Assembly (NCBI GenBank): GCA_902522465.1
Contig: CABYVV010000003.1
Location: 66,262 to 125,862, forward strand
Reading direction: 5' to 3'
Length of the DNA: 59,601 nt
Source of the DNA: an uncultured Alphaproteobacteria bacterium
GTDB taxonomy: Bacteria; Pseudomonadota; Alphaproteobacteria; Methylaequorales; Methylaequoraceae
Shown here: piece by piece, positions 9,474 to 20,573 of the stretch
Position numbering within the stretch: position 1 is the first letter of the stretch
Layout of the letters: the number at the start of each line of letters is the position of its first letter
Notes under the pieces: generated by a model
Databases searched by the model: none
The model's input: only the letters and a program-made list of their open reading frames with translations
What the model was told of the DNA's origin: nothing
Position numbers and translations under genes: made by a program

Positions 9474-10251
9474 TAAATTTGAGCATTAGTTTTTCATTAA
9501 GTTTCATATTTGAAGCAATTACTGATTCAACAGTCATATGTTGGCTGTTATAAACAATTTGTTGACCTCTTATATTTTTTAAGACACCTCCAGCTTCGTC
9601 TAAAATTAGATGGGACGCGGCAATATCCCAATCATTTTTTTTTGTAAAACTCAATGCAACGTCTATCTTTCCTTTTGCCACCAGAGCTATTTTATAAGCT
9701 ATAGAACCCATTTTAATTATATTGTCATGATTGAAAAAATTATATTTTTTAATCTTATTTATTTCAGATGTACTTAATGCAAACTTTGATTCAAAAACCT
9801 CTTCTTTTTTACTAACTGTTATCTTTTTTTCATTGCAGAAAGCACCACAATTTTTTTTTGCGAAAAAAAGCTCGTTAGTTTCAGGGTTTAAAATATACCC
9901 AATAATTGGTCTATTATTTTTTACAAGTGCTAAAGATATTGTGTATTCTGGTTTGTTGTTTATATATGATCTTGTTCCGTCTATTGGATCAAGGCACCAA
10001 AAATAATCAGAAGACAATCTAGATTTATCGTCTTTTGTCTCTTCAGAAACCCAACCAAAATTTGGAGTTTCAGTACTAAAAAAATTTTTCAAGTAATCGT
10101 CAATTGCAATATCTGCATTTGTGACTGGTTGATCTTTGGATTTATATTTTACTGAAATTTTTTTTTTATAATCTTTTGCAATCATTCCAGCTTTGAGAAT
10201 TGCTTTTTTTGATATTTTTTCAATAAACTGAAGTGGTAAAGGTTTTATCAA
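9466..10251 (-). CDS. cysQ: Inositol monophosphatase family, probable 3'(2'),5'-bisphosphate nucleotidase
   Basis: The 261-residue protein shows the lithium-sensitive phosphatase metal motifs: EE in WVSEETKDD, DPIDGTRSYINNKP near residues 88-101, and WDIAASHLILDEAGG near residues 203-217. CysQ removes the 3' phosphate of PAP formed during sulfate assimilation, and family members also act on inositol or histidinol phosphate. The sequence alone does not settle which. It directly follows pmbA (the genes abut) and overlaps msbA by eight bases. The cysQ label is inferred from the alphaproteobacterial neighbourhood. Confidence 0.8.
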   Translation of the reverse strand: MIKPLPLQFIEKISKKAILKAGMIAKDYKKKISVKYKSKDQPVTNADIAIDDYLKNFFSTETPNFGWVSEETKDDKSRLSSDYFWCLDPIDGTRSYINNKPEYTISLALVKNNRPIIGYILNPETNELFFAKKNCGAFCNEKKITVSKKEEVFESKFALSTSEINKIKKYNFFNHDNIIKMGSIAYKIALVAKGKIDVALSFTKKNDWDIAASHLILDEAGGVLKNIRGQQIVYNSQHMTVESVIASNMKLNEKLMLKFNG

Positions 10252-11592
10252 TTACTTTCCACCAAGTGTTAAATTTTCAACCAAGCAAGATGGTGCGTTT
10301 ACTCCAAAATTAAATTCAAGATTATCAGCAGGAATCAATGACAAAAAGATATCATTTAGGTTCCCTGCAATTGTAATTTCTGAAACAGGAAAAAGAATTT
10401 CACCGTTTTCAATCCAAAACCCAGATGCTCCTCTGCTGTAATCACCAGTAGAATAATTTATAGAACTCCCCATTAACTCCTTTACTAGCAGTCCCTTTTT
10501 AACAGATTTAATCATCTCTTTAGAACATACATTCCCATTTTCCATAAATAAGTTTGAAAACGAAACCCCAGGAATAGTTGACACAGATCTTGATGCATGA
10601 CCTGTTGGTTTGTGATTCAATTCACGTGATGAACTTAAAGAATTAAAAAAGAATTGAAGATTTCCATTTTGAACAAGATATTTTTTCTTAGATTCGATTC
10701 CTTCGCAATCAGAAATTCTTGACCTTAATTTCTTTTTCATTAAAGGATCATCAATAATATTTACTTTTTCATTAAAAATTTTTGTTTTAATTTTATCCTT
10801 CAAAAAACTAGTGCCTTTGATTATTGATTGAGAGTTTGTTGCACCAAATAAATTCCTTAAAAGACTTGAGGCAACTTTAGAATCAAAAATAATATCCGAT
10901 TTACAAGTTTTAATTTTTTTTGAATTTAATTTTTTGATTGCATTCAAGGACACTTCTTTTCCAATTTTTTGAAAATCTCCCAGTTCATCAAAAAAAACTT
11001 TTGATTTATAGTCATATTCTCTTTCCATAGAATTTTTACTTCCAGCTAAAACTGCAATAATATAGTCACTATGTGTCTTTTTCATTTCAACATCCAATCC
11101 ATTTGAACCAAGAAGAGAGTATGAACTTTTAGAGAAGGCAATTTCAGCACCTTCTGAATTTATAATCTTTCTATTGGATAAGGCACTTTCTTCCAACTCT
11201 ATGACTTTTTCTTTAATAAATTCTACAGAGGGTTCGAACGAATCAAAAAGTTGTAATGATTCAAAGTCACTGGATTTAAACTCTTTTAAATTTTCAGAAT
11301 TAGCTAAACCACAATATGGATTTTGAGGAACTACTTTTGCCATTTGAGTAACCTTTTCAATCAAATCGTTAATATTCTCTAAATTAAGATTTGTTGTCGA
11401 GATAATAGATTGTTTTTTATCAATTATGGCCCTTATACCTATTTCACTTACAGACGAATTTTCTGTTTTTTCTATTTTTCCAAGTCTAGAAGAGGAACTC
11501 AGAGTGGTTGTTTCAGAGAAGAAAACATCCGATTCGTCGCATCCCAATTTTTTGAGTTTTACAATAATGTCATTTAAAATATTTTTGTCCAT
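10252..11592 (-). CDS. pmbA: PmbA/TldE subunit of the TldD/TldE metalloprotease
   Basis: PmbA (TldE) pairs with TldD to form a peptidase that degrades unfolded peptides and matures peptide-derived products such as microcins. The 446-residue protein has the family C-terminal region with FWIENGEILFPVSEITIAGN and lacks the HExxxH zinc motif, as expected for this subunit. The partner tldD lies 3.5 kb away at 15058-16461, so both subunits are encoded in this window but in different transcription units. Start is ATG at 11590-11592. Confidence 0.92.
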   Translation of the reverse strand: MDKNILNDIIVKLKKLGCDESDVFFSETTTLSSSSRLGKIEKTENSSVSEIGIRAIIDKKQSIISTTNLNLENINDLIEKVTQMAKVVPQNPYCGLANSENLKEFKSSDFESLQLFDSFEPSVEFIKEKVIELEESALSNRKIINSEGAEIAFSKSSYSLLGSNGLDVEMKKTHSDYIIAVLAGSKNSMEREYDYKSKVFFDELGDFQKIGKEVSLNAIKKLNSKKIKTCKSDIIFDSKVASSLLRNLFGATNSQSIIKGTSFLKDKIKTKIFNEKVNIIDDPLMKKKLRSRISDCEGIESKKKYLVQNGNLQFFFNSLSSSRELNHKPTGHASRSVSTIPGVSFSNLFMENGNVCSKEMIKSVKKGLLVKELMGSSINYSTGDYSRGASGFWIENGEILFPVSEITIAGNLNDIFLSLIPADNLEFNFGVNAPSCLVENLTLGGK

Positions 11593-11651
11593 AAACTATT
11601 AATTTATATTTTAATTTGCTATAAATTCAACATAACATTTTTAATTTTTTT

Positions 11652-11837
11652 ATGAGTTATTTTGTAGTAGGTGGAACATACAAAGATACAACCTTTAAGG
11701 TTATAGAGGAGGGAACCAAACAAGAAAAATTTGGTCCATTTAAAACCTATGAAGAAGCAAAGCAACACTGGGATAAGATCTCATGGGAAAACGTTGATAA
11801 TTGCTATACCCGCTTTATAATTTTACCTCATAAATAA
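11652..11837 (+). CDS. DUF4170 small protein
   Basis: This 61-residue protein begins MSYFVVGGTYKDTTF and includes GPFKTYEEAKQHW, matching my recollection of the DUF4170 family of short alphaproteobacterial proteins. No catalytic function is known for the family. There is no signal peptide or membrane helix. It stands alone between divergent pmbA and convergent ubiA and overlaps the ubiA stop by ten bases. Its retention in so compact a genome suggests that it is useful. Confidence 0.8.
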   Translation: MSYFVVGGTYKDTTFKVIEEGTKQEKFGPFKTYEEAKQHWDKISWENVDNCYTRFIILPHK

Positions 11838-12691
11838 TTCTGAATTCCAATAAGCATTGATATGACTGCTCCATATAATGCATTTGACTTAAATATTTTG
11901 ATTTCTGGAATTCCATTTTTGAATGAATAATATTGATGCATGAAAATTACCAGTATAGTAAAACATGATAGATAGATTAAAGTTTGATTATAAAATTTAA
12001 TTTCAAAATAGATAAAAAACAACATAAAACTCAAAAGATATATGAACAAGAGAAAATGTTTTTGCTTCTCCAATAGTATGGAAAGAGATTTTAAACCTAA
12101 TTTTTTATCATCCACAAGATCTTGAAAACCATAGATAGTGTCGTATGCTGTTGTCAAAAAAACACCAGCAAAAAATAAATATAAAATATTTATGTCAAAT
12201 TGACTGTTTTGAGATAAATGACCTAAAATTACTCCCCAATTAAATGCTAAGCCAAGAAAGAATTGTGGAATATATGTTATTCTTTTCAACAATGGATAAA
12301 TTACAACCAGAGGAATTATGAGGAAACTAGATACTATAACATGCCAATCAAATTGAATTACAACTATAAGACCAATTAAAAGTTGTAATAATATAAATAA
12401 AATTGCATCAACTATTGTGACTTTATTAGATGCCAAAGGTCTATTTTTTGTTCTTTTCACAAATTTATCGAATTGTTTATCGAAAATATCGTTTATACAA
12501 CATCCCGCTCCTCTCATTACAAAAGAACCAATAAAAAATAATAGCAAAGGAAAAAAAATCTGATTTAATTCATCTCCATATGATAAAACCCCCCAAAAGC
12601 AGGGCCACATTAGTAATAAAGATCCAACAGGATTGTTATAACGTCCCAGAATTAATAAATTCTTGCATTTTTCAATTATTTTTTTAAACAT
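11828..12691 (-). CDS. ubiA: 4-hydroxybenzoate polyprenyltransferase
   Basis: UbiA attaches the polyprenyl tail to 4-hydroxybenzoate in ubiquinone synthesis, in the inner membrane. The 287-residue, multi-helix protein has the first Asp-rich motif NDIFDKQFDKFVKRTKNRPLAS (given here in part: NDIFDKQFDK) near residues 67-76, and the second in YDTIYGFQDLVDDKKLG near residue 183. GSLLLMWPCFWG near the N-terminus is also typical. It is divergent from rsmE across 27 bases and supplies quinone for the respiratory complexes encoded in this window. Confidence 0.95.
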   Translation of the reverse strand: MFKKIIEKCKNLLILGRYNNPVGSLLLMWPCFWGVLSYGDELNQIFFPLLLFFIGSFVMRGAGCCINDIFDKQFDKFVKRTKNRPLASNKVTIVDAILFILLQLLIGLIVVIQFDWHVIVSSFLIIPLVVIYPLLKRITYIPQFFLGLAFNWGVILGHLSQNSQFDINILYLFFAGVFLTTAYDTIYGFQDLVDDKKLGLKSLSILLEKQKHFLLFIYLLSFMLFFIYFEIKFYNQTLIYLSCFTILVIFMHQYYSFKNGIPEIKIFKSNALYGAVISMLIGIQNYL

Positions 12692-12718
12692 ACCTTTTTA
12701 ATCCTGATCTTAAAACAC

Positions 12719-13423
12719 ATGCCTAAAATCAGAATATACTTAGAAAAAAAAATTATAAAAGATGAAAAGATTTTACTTAATGAAAATCAAATTCACTATT
12801 TAAAAAATGTTATGAGAAAACAAAATAGTGATTTTATTTTTGCTTTTGATTCTGTATCAGAATGGAAATGTAGTATTAATCTATCAGAAGATAAATTTTT
12901 AATACCTTTAGAGCTTTTGAGGTTTAGCAATCCAATTGACGATGTTTGGATTTGCTTCAGTTTAATAAAAAGAAAAAATATAAAAAATATAATCGAAAAA
13001 GTAACAGAAATTGGAGTTAAAAAGATTGTGCCAATGATTACTGAATATTCAGAAAAATTTTGCATTTCTATTGATAAATTGAAAAGGATTGCCGTTGAGG
13101 CTACAGAACAAAATAATTCTATTTATGTTCCAGATATCAATGAAGTTGAAAAAATAGATGTTTTAATGAAGCAATGGGATAAAAGGAGATTAATTTTATT
13201 TTGCGATGAAAATGGCGGAAGAAATTTGATAGATTTAAAGACATTAGTAAAAAAAAAAAAAAAAATTGCAATATTTATTGGACCAATAGGTGGCTGGTCA
13301 CAGAATGATAGAAATTGTTTAGAAAAAAATGAGATTGTAAAAATAGGTCTTGGTCAAAATATCTTAAAAGCTGATACGGCAGCAATTTATTCACTTTCTT
13401 GCTTGAAGGCATTATTACAATGA
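12719..13423 (+). CDS. rsmE: 16S rRNA (uracil(1498)-N3)-methyltransferase
   Basis: RsmE methylates U1498 of 16S rRNA using S-adenosylmethionine. The 234-residue protein has the N-terminal PUA-like part and a SPOUT knot with FIGPIGGWS and IGLGQNILKADTAAI, the usual IGPEGG and LG..IL+ETA motifs in slightly altered form. A run of 17 consecutive A at 13249-13265 lies inside the gene and encodes lysines in frame. Its TGA overlaps the gshA ATG (ATGA), so the two are probably coupled. Confidence 0.93.
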   Translation: MPKIRIYLEKKIIKDEKILLNENQIHYLKNVMRKQNSDFIFAFDSVSEWKCSINLSEDKFLIPLELLRFSNPIDDVWICFSLIKRKNIKNIIEKVTEIGVKKIVPMITEYSEKFCISIDKLKRIAVEATEQNNSIYVPDINEVEKIDVLMKQWDKRRLILFCDENGGRNLIDLKTLVKKKKKIAIFIGPIGGWSQNDRNCLEKNEIVKIGLGQNILKADTAAIYSLSCLKALLQ

Positions 13424-14757
13424 AAAATTTTTTAAGTAAAGATATTTTGATTTCAAAGTTTTCTAATGGATGTAAATCAAAACAAGATTGGAGAATAGGA
13501 ACAGAACATGAAAAGTTTGGTTTTAGAAAAAATGACTTGAGGCCAATAATTTTTGAAGATATTCAAAAGATCTTTATTGATTTGAGCAATGAATATAGTT
13601 GGGAAAAAGTACTGGAAAATAAAAAAATAATAGAACTTAGGAAAAATGGTGCATCTATAACTTTGGAACCAGGAGGTCAAATAGAATTATCTGGAGCACC
13701 ATTTAAAAATCTTTTTCAAACGTGTATAGAAGTTAATCAACATCATGATGAGTTAAATGAAATATGTAAGAATTATGAAATTGAATTTATGGGTATAGGA
13801 GTTTTACCAAAGTGGAATATAGATGATTTAAAAATTATGCCTAAAGAAAGATATGAGATCATGCAAAAATATATGCAAAAAGTGGGTGAGAAAGGCTTGG
13901 ATATGATGATGCGAACCACGACAATCCAAGCAAATTTTGATTTTTCTTCGGAATTTGATATGGTGAAAAAATTTAGAATTTCTCAATCTATTCAGCCTCT
14001 GATCATAGCTTTATATGCCAACTCCCCATTCATTAATGGAAAGTTGACTGATTATCTTAGTTTCAGATCACATATATGGACAAAAACTGACAGACAAAGG
14101 TGTGGATTGCTTTCATTTGTTCACGAAGAAGACTTTTCTTTTGAACGATATGTTGATTATCTTCTTGATGTGCCAATGTATTTTATAATCAGGAATAATA
14201 AATACATTGACATGAAGGGAATAACTTTCAGAGACTTTTTAAGCGGTAAAAAAAAAATCACTGACGAATATGAACCTCAAATTGAAGATTGGGAACTTCA
14301 TATCACCACAGTTTTTCCAGAAGTAAGACTAAAATCTTTTTTGGAGTTAAGGGGAGCTGATGGAGGACCTTGGTCAAGAGTCTGTGCCTTACCTGCATTT
14401 TGGACTGGATTGTTGTATGACGAAATATCTCTCGACAAAGTTCTTAATTTGATAAAGTCATGGAATTTTAATGACATAAAAAATTTTTATGAAGGAGTAA
14501 GAAGGTTTGGATTAAATACAACAACTCCTGATGGTGAAGATTTAATTAATTTTTCAAAAAAAATTATTCAAATTTCTACAGAAGGTTTAATTAATAGAGG
14601 TATTACAAAGGATGGTAAGGGTGAGGATTCTTTTTTAAATCCTCTTAAAAAAATTTTAGATTCAGGATTAACTCCCGCTGAAACTTGGAGGAATTTATAT
14701 TTAAATGAATGGTCTAAAAAAATAGATATGCTATACAAAAATAATTATTTCAAATGA
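13420..14757 (+). CDS. gshA: Glutamate-cysteine ligase, plant/alphaproteobacterial type
   Basis: GshA joins glutamate and cysteine, the first step of glutathione synthesis. The 445-residue protein has RIGTEHEKFGF near residue 24, LEPGGQIELSGAP near residue 82 and LELRGADGGPW, all typical of the GCS2 type found in plants and alphaproteobacteria. I start it at the ATG at 13420, which overlaps the rsmE stop as ATGA. A TTG seven codons upstream lies inside rsmE and is less likely. gshB is not in the window. Confidence 0.94.
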   Translation: MKNFLSKDILISKFSNGCKSKQDWRIGTEHEKFGFRKNDLRPIIFEDIQKIFIDLSNEYSWEKVLENKKIIELRKNGASITLEPGGQIELSGAPFKNLFQTCIEVNQHHDELNEICKNYEIEFMGIGVLPKWNIDDLKIMPKERYEIMQKYMQKVGEKGLDMMMRTTTIQANFDFSSEFDMVKKFRISQSIQPLIIALYANSPFINGKLTDYLSFRSHIWTKTDRQRCGLLSFVHEEDFSFERYVDYLLDVPMYFIIRNNKYIDMKGITFRDFLSGKKKITDEYEPQIEDWELHITTVFPEVRLKSFLELRGADGGPWSRVCALPAFWTGLLYDEISLDKVLNLIKSWNFNDIKNFYEGVRRFGLNTTTPDGEDLINFSKKIIQISTEGLINRGITKDGKGEDSFLNPLKKILDSGLTPAETWRNLYLNEWSKKIDMLYKNNYFK

Positions 14758-14761
14758 CAAA

Positions 14762-15061
14762 ATGAGCAAATTTAAGAAAATACAAGAGATTAGAATTGAA
14801 ATTGACAAAATTGATTCACAGATAATCGACCTGATATCTGCGAGAAAGGATTTAGTTACAAATGTAGTCAAATTTAAAGAAAAAAATCAAATAATAGATC
14901 AAAAAAGAATAGATGAAATTTTAAAAAGGCTTGATGTAGAGGCAAAAAAAAAAAATGTGTCTAGAAAATTGGTGAAAGACATCTGGAGCACAATGATAAA
15001 TTCTTTTATAGCTTATGAAGAGGAAATATTTGAAGAATCAAGAAATAAAAAGACAGATTAG
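14762..15061 (+). CDS. Chorismate mutase (AroQ type)
   Basis: This 99-residue all-helical protein has the AroQ pattern: RIEIDKIDSQIIDLISAR at about 9-26, with the Arg and Lys active-site positions, then VVKFKEKNQ and RIDEILKRL. It would convert chorismate to prephenate for phenylalanine and tyrosine. It follows gshA by four bases and its stop overlaps the convergent tldD stop by four bases. A run of nine A lies near 14946. Confidence 0.88.
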   Translation: MSKFKKIQEIRIEIDKIDSQIIDLISARKDLVTNVVKFKEKNQIIDQKRIDEILKRLDVEAKKKNVSRKLVKDIWSTMINSFIAYEEEIFEESRNKKTD

Positions 15062-16461
15062 ATTGTTCCACCTACAGTTAGATTCCTTACTTTAAGACTA
15101 GGTTGTCCAACCCCAACTGGGACACTTTGTCCTTCTTTCCCACATGTGCCAATGCCATCATCTAGCTCAAGATTATTAGCTACCATTGTAACTTCTTTTA
15201 AAATTTCTGGTCCATTTCCAATAAGTGTGGCTCCTTTTAGTGGGCTTTCAATCTTACCGTCAATAATTTCATAGGCCTCTGAAGCACTAAAAACAAACTT
15301 TCCAGATGTTATATCTACTTGACCGCCACTAAATTGAGTTGCATAAATACCTTTTTTTGTAGAATTAATCAGTTCATCGTGATCGTATTTACCATTGAGC
15401 ATATAGGTATTAGTCATTCTTGGCATTGGTAGGTGAGAGTAACTTTGTCTTCTTCCATTACCTGTGGGTTGTTGGTTCATTAACCTAGCATTTAATCTAT
15501 CTTGCATGAACCCTCTTAAAATTCCATTTTCTATGAGCATCGTATTCTGCGATGGAGTTCCTTCATCGTCAATGGTCAACGAGCCTCTTTTGTTATTAAT
15601 AGTTCCATCATCAACAACAGAAATTTGGTCTGAAGCAACTTTCATCCCTACTAGGTCATAAAAGGCAGATGTTTTTTTTCTGTTGAAATCACCTTCTAAA
15701 CCATGACCAATTGCTTCATGAAGGAGTATGCCAGGCCAGCCTGGCCCTAATACAACAGTTTGTTCGCCTGCTGGTGATGGTTTGGCAGAATGCTTAATTA
15801 AGGCTTGTTTGTAAGCCTTATCAACTCCACATTTCCAACTCTCTTCTTTAAACAAATTGTCATAAAGATATCTTCCACCCATTCCAAATGAACCATTTTC
15901 TATTTTTCCTTTTTTTTCAACTGAAATATTAATATTCATTCTAACAAGAGGTCTTGAGTCGTAAAACAAATTTCCGTTTTTTGTTGTAACTTCAATGTTT
16001 TGGTGGTTTCCATTTAAACTGAGTGAAACTTCTTTAACTTTTGCGTCTAGACTACGAGCATATTTATTAACTTTTTCAAGGAAGTTGATTTTTTCTGACA
16101 GAGATATGGTTTCTATTGGATTTATGTTAGTGTAAAGTGAAGAATTGCTTTTGAAACGCTCAATTTTCTCTATTTTTTGTGGTTGCTTTATCTTGCTTTT
16201 AAGATTTGAAACAGCAACATTAATTGCATCATCGGTTAACTGCGAATTGTGGGTGAAATTGACTTCGTCGTTTTCGACGGCTCGAATTCCAAAACCTTTG
16301 TCTTGATCGTAACTAGCGTTTTTAATTTTATTGTCATCAAACAAAATATTTTCAGAAAATACCTCTTCAACGAATAGTTCTCCGTCATCAAACTTTTCCA
16401 GTACTTGATCTATTTTTTTGGTTACCTTTTGATTGTCCCAATGTTTTTGTATTCTTTTCAT
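15058..16461 (-). CDS. tldD: TldD metalloprotease subunit
   Basis: The 467-residue protein contains HEAIGHGLEGD near residue 250, the HExxxH zinc motif that marks the catalytic TldD subunit, and GSLTIDDEGTPSQNT and the family C-terminus. It works with PmbA, encoded at 10252-11592. The gene is divergent from the cytochrome oxidase operon across 153 bases; tldD next to ctaC is a conserved arrangement in many alphaproteobacteria. Length is typical. Confidence 0.95.
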   Translation of the reverse strand: MKRIQKHWDNQKVTKKIDQVLEKFDDGELFVEEVFSENILFDDNKIKNASYDQDKGFGIRAVENDEVNFTHNSQLTDDAINVAVSNLKSKIKQPQKIEKIERFKSNSSLYTNINPIETISLSEKINFLEKVNKYARSLDAKVKEVSLSLNGNHQNIEVTTKNGNLFYDSRPLVRMNINISVEKKGKIENGSFGMGGRYLYDNLFKEESWKCGVDKAYKQALIKHSAKPSPAGEQTVVLGPGWPGILLHEAIGHGLEGDFNRKKTSAFYDLVGMKVASDQISVVDDGTINNKRGSLTIDDEGTPSQNTMLIENGILRGFMQDRLNARLMNQQPTGNGRRQSYSHLPMPRMTNTYMLNGKYDHDELINSTKKGIYATQFSGGQVDITSGKFVFSASEAYEIIDGKIESPLKGATLIGNGPEILKEVTMVANNLELDDGIGTCGKEGQSVPVGVGQPSLKVRNLTVGGTI

Positions 16462-16614
16462 TATTATTTAAATTGTAAAATTAGAATTAATATATAATGG
16501 TATTGAATATATAAATTATAGAATTTTTTTTATCAAGATTAAATGAATATTTATTTGTTTTTTTTAAATTCATCATTATATTAAGAAAATATTAACTTAA
16601 TACATGTGGTACTT
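16462..16614. other. Divergent intergenic region between tldD and the cox operon
   Basis: This 153-base, almost purely A/T region must contain promoters for tldD and for the cytochrome oxidase operon. I see a weak inverted repeat (ATGAAT at 16543-16548 and ATTCAT at 16568-16573, loop about 19) but no pair of -35/-10 hexamers that stands out from the background. Confidence 0.4.
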
Positions 16615-19004
<2,390 letters not shown>

Positions 19005-19032
19005 TATATCACCACTTGGTACAGGGGAAGAT

Positions 19033-19947
19033 ATGCAGGTCAAGAGCATTAAACATAATTCAAATGAGATGTTAACTAGTGTTAGCTCAATAGAGGATTT
19101 CATAACGTTACTAAAGCCAAGAGTTATGTCTTTAGCAGTATTTACCTCGATTTGTGGTGTAATCTTGGCACCTATTGCTTTACATCCCTTCTTTTTCTTT
19201 CTCTCGGTGCTTTGTATATCCATAGGAGCGGGAGCTTCAGGCGCCATCAATATGTGGTATGACAGAGACATTGATTCCTTGATGGACAGAACAAAATGGC
19301 GACCCATACCGAGAGGAAAAGTTCAACCACTAGATGCTTTGGGGTTTGGAGTAATTTTATCAATAATTTCAATAATTCTTCTGGGTTTGGCAGTTAATTA
19401 TCAGGCTGCTATGCTTTTAGCATTCTCAATTTTCTTTTATATTTTTATTTATACAGTCTGGCTTAAAAGACGAACTTCTCAAAACATTGTAATTGGAGGA
19501 GCTGCTGGTGCTTTTCCCCCCGTTATAGGATGGGTTTGTTCCACTGCAGATATAAGTTTGTTTCCAGTTTTACTGTTTTGTATTATATTTTTCTGGACTC
19601 CTCCGCATTTTTGGGCATTGGCATTATATAAAGATGTTGAATATTCGAAGGCAAATGTTCCTATGTTACCAGTTGTGAAAGGAAAGAAGGCAACTAAAGC
19701 ACAAATTTTTATTTACTCTGTTTTATTATCAATAATTGCAATTTTCCCCTACACATTTAATTTTTCTGGTCTCTTTTATTTAATAACATCGTTAATTCTC
19801 AATGCGTATTTTTGTTATCTATCATTCAAGCTTTTTAAAAGTCCAGATGATCAGGCAACTGCTCATGCACCAAGGTTGTTTAAATATTCAATATTGTACC
19901 TTTACCTAATCTTTACATTTCTGGTAATCGATTCTTTTTTAATTTAG
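19033..19947 (+). CDS. ctaB: Protoheme IX farnesyltransferase (heme O synthase)
   Basis: CtaB (Cox10) adds a farnesyl group to heme b to make heme o for the oxidase. The 304-residue, multi-helix protein has LLKPRVMSLAVFT near residues 27-39, the prenyltransferase motif NMWYDRDIDSLMDRTKWRP near residues 73-91, and the second motif ALYKDVEYSKANVPMLP. A GGGGAAG ribosome site lies just before the ATG. It sits in the usual place between coxA and the small coxF. Confidence 0.96.
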   Translation: MQVKSIKHNSNEMLTSVSSIEDFITLLKPRVMSLAVFTSICGVILAPIALHPFFFFLSVLCISIGAGASGAINMWYDRDIDSLMDRTKWRPIPRGKVQPLDALGFGVILSIISIILLGLAVNYQAAMLLAFSIFFYIFIYTVWLKRRTSQNIVIGGAAGAFPPVIGWVCSTADISLFPVLLFCIIFFWTPPHFWALALYKDVEYSKANVPMLPVVKGKKATKAQIFIYSVLLSIIAIFPYTFNFSGLFYLITSLILNAYFCYLSFKLFKSPDDQATAHAPRLFKYSILYLYLIFTFLVIDSFLI

Positions 19948-19948
19948 A

Positions 19949-20038
19949 ATGAAAAAAAAAAAAAAAAATATAGCACTAGGACTAGCTTTGTTTTTTTTAG
20001 CAACCATATTTTATGTTGTTACAGTTTTAAAATTTTAA
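19949..20038 (+). CDS. CoxF-like small cytochrome oxidase assembly protein (29 residues)
   Basis: Between ctaB and ctaG an ATG at 19949 opens a 29-codon frame: a lysine-rich start, then a single hydrophobic helix beginning IALGLALFFLATIFYVV and ending VLKF. The layout (a positive N-terminus followed by ALGLAL and FYVVT) matches the very short CoxF-type protein found at this exact place in alphaproteobacterial cox operons. It starts one base after the ctaB stop and ends one base before ctaG. Seventeen consecutive A (19952-19968) encode its Lys stretch. Its function, probably help with oxidase assembly, is inferred. Confidence 0.75.
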   Translation: MKKKKKNIALGLALFFLATIFYVVTVLKF

Positions 20039-20039
20039 G

Positions 20040-20570
20040 ATGATAATAAACTTTAGAAATAAAAAACATAATCACGCCTTTACCCTTTTTGTATTTGCAT
20101 TAGGGATGTTAGTCATGAGCTATGCGGCAGTACCTCTTTATAAATTATTTTGCCAAGTAACTGGTTATGGCGGAACTCCCAAAATAGTTGAAATGAATTC
20201 TTCAAATACTTTGTCACAGGAGATAAAAGTTAGATTTGACTCTACAATCGAAAAAAATTCAATAGTTACTTTTGAACCAGAAATAAAAACAATGAAGATA
20301 AAAATTGGAGAAAATAGCTTGGCTTTTTTTAGAGCACATAATAGTTCAAATAAGGATGTGACTACAATGTCGGTTTTTAATGTCACCCCACTGCAAGCAG
20401 GCCAATACTTTAATAAAATTGAATGTTTTTGTTTTGATGAACAAACTCTCTCAGCCAAAGAAAAAGTAAGCATGCCAGTCTCTTTTTTTATTGACCCTTC
20501 AATTAAAGATGATAAATTTATTAATGATTTAAGCGAGATTACAATCTCGTATACCATGTATGTAAGATAA
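20040..20570 (+). CDS. ctaG: Cytochrome c oxidase assembly protein CtaG (Cox11)
   Basis: CtaG delivers copper to the CuB site of subunit I. The 176-residue protein has one N-terminal membrane helix (about 13-33), YKLFCQVTGYGG with C38, and the copper motif IECFCFDEQ with C129 and C131, in a periplasmic immunoglobulin-like domain. It starts one base after the CoxF-like gene and ends three bases before ctaE, consistent with a single cox transcript. Confidence 0.95.
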   Translation: MIINFRNKKHNHAFTLFVFALGMLVMSYAAVPLYKLFCQVTGYGGTPKIVEMNSSNTLSQEIKVRFDSTIEKNSIVTFEPEIKTMKIKIGENSLAFFRAHNSSNKDVTTMSVFNVTPLQAGQYFNKIECFCFDEQTLSAKEKVSMPVSFFIDPSIKDDKFINDLSEITISYTMYVR

Positions 20571-20573
20571 TTT

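Noticed and set aside
11225-11245. GGTTCGAAC resembling a tRNA T-loop
   Set aside because: It lies inside pmbA and no cloverleaf can be drawn around it.
11603-11630. Minus-strand TTGAAT-16-TATAAA before pmbA
   Set aside because: It would give a leader of only about four bases, and in such AT-rich sequence hexamers like these arise by chance.
15464-15661. Open frame on the plus strand opposite tldD
   Set aside because: It is an antisense shadow of a conserved gene with no recognisable protein features. The same applies to many other frames opposite msbA, the cox genes, smc and others.
16543-16573. Weak inverted repeat upstream of ctaC
   Set aside because: A six-base AT-rich stem with a 19-base loop is not distinguishable from chance.
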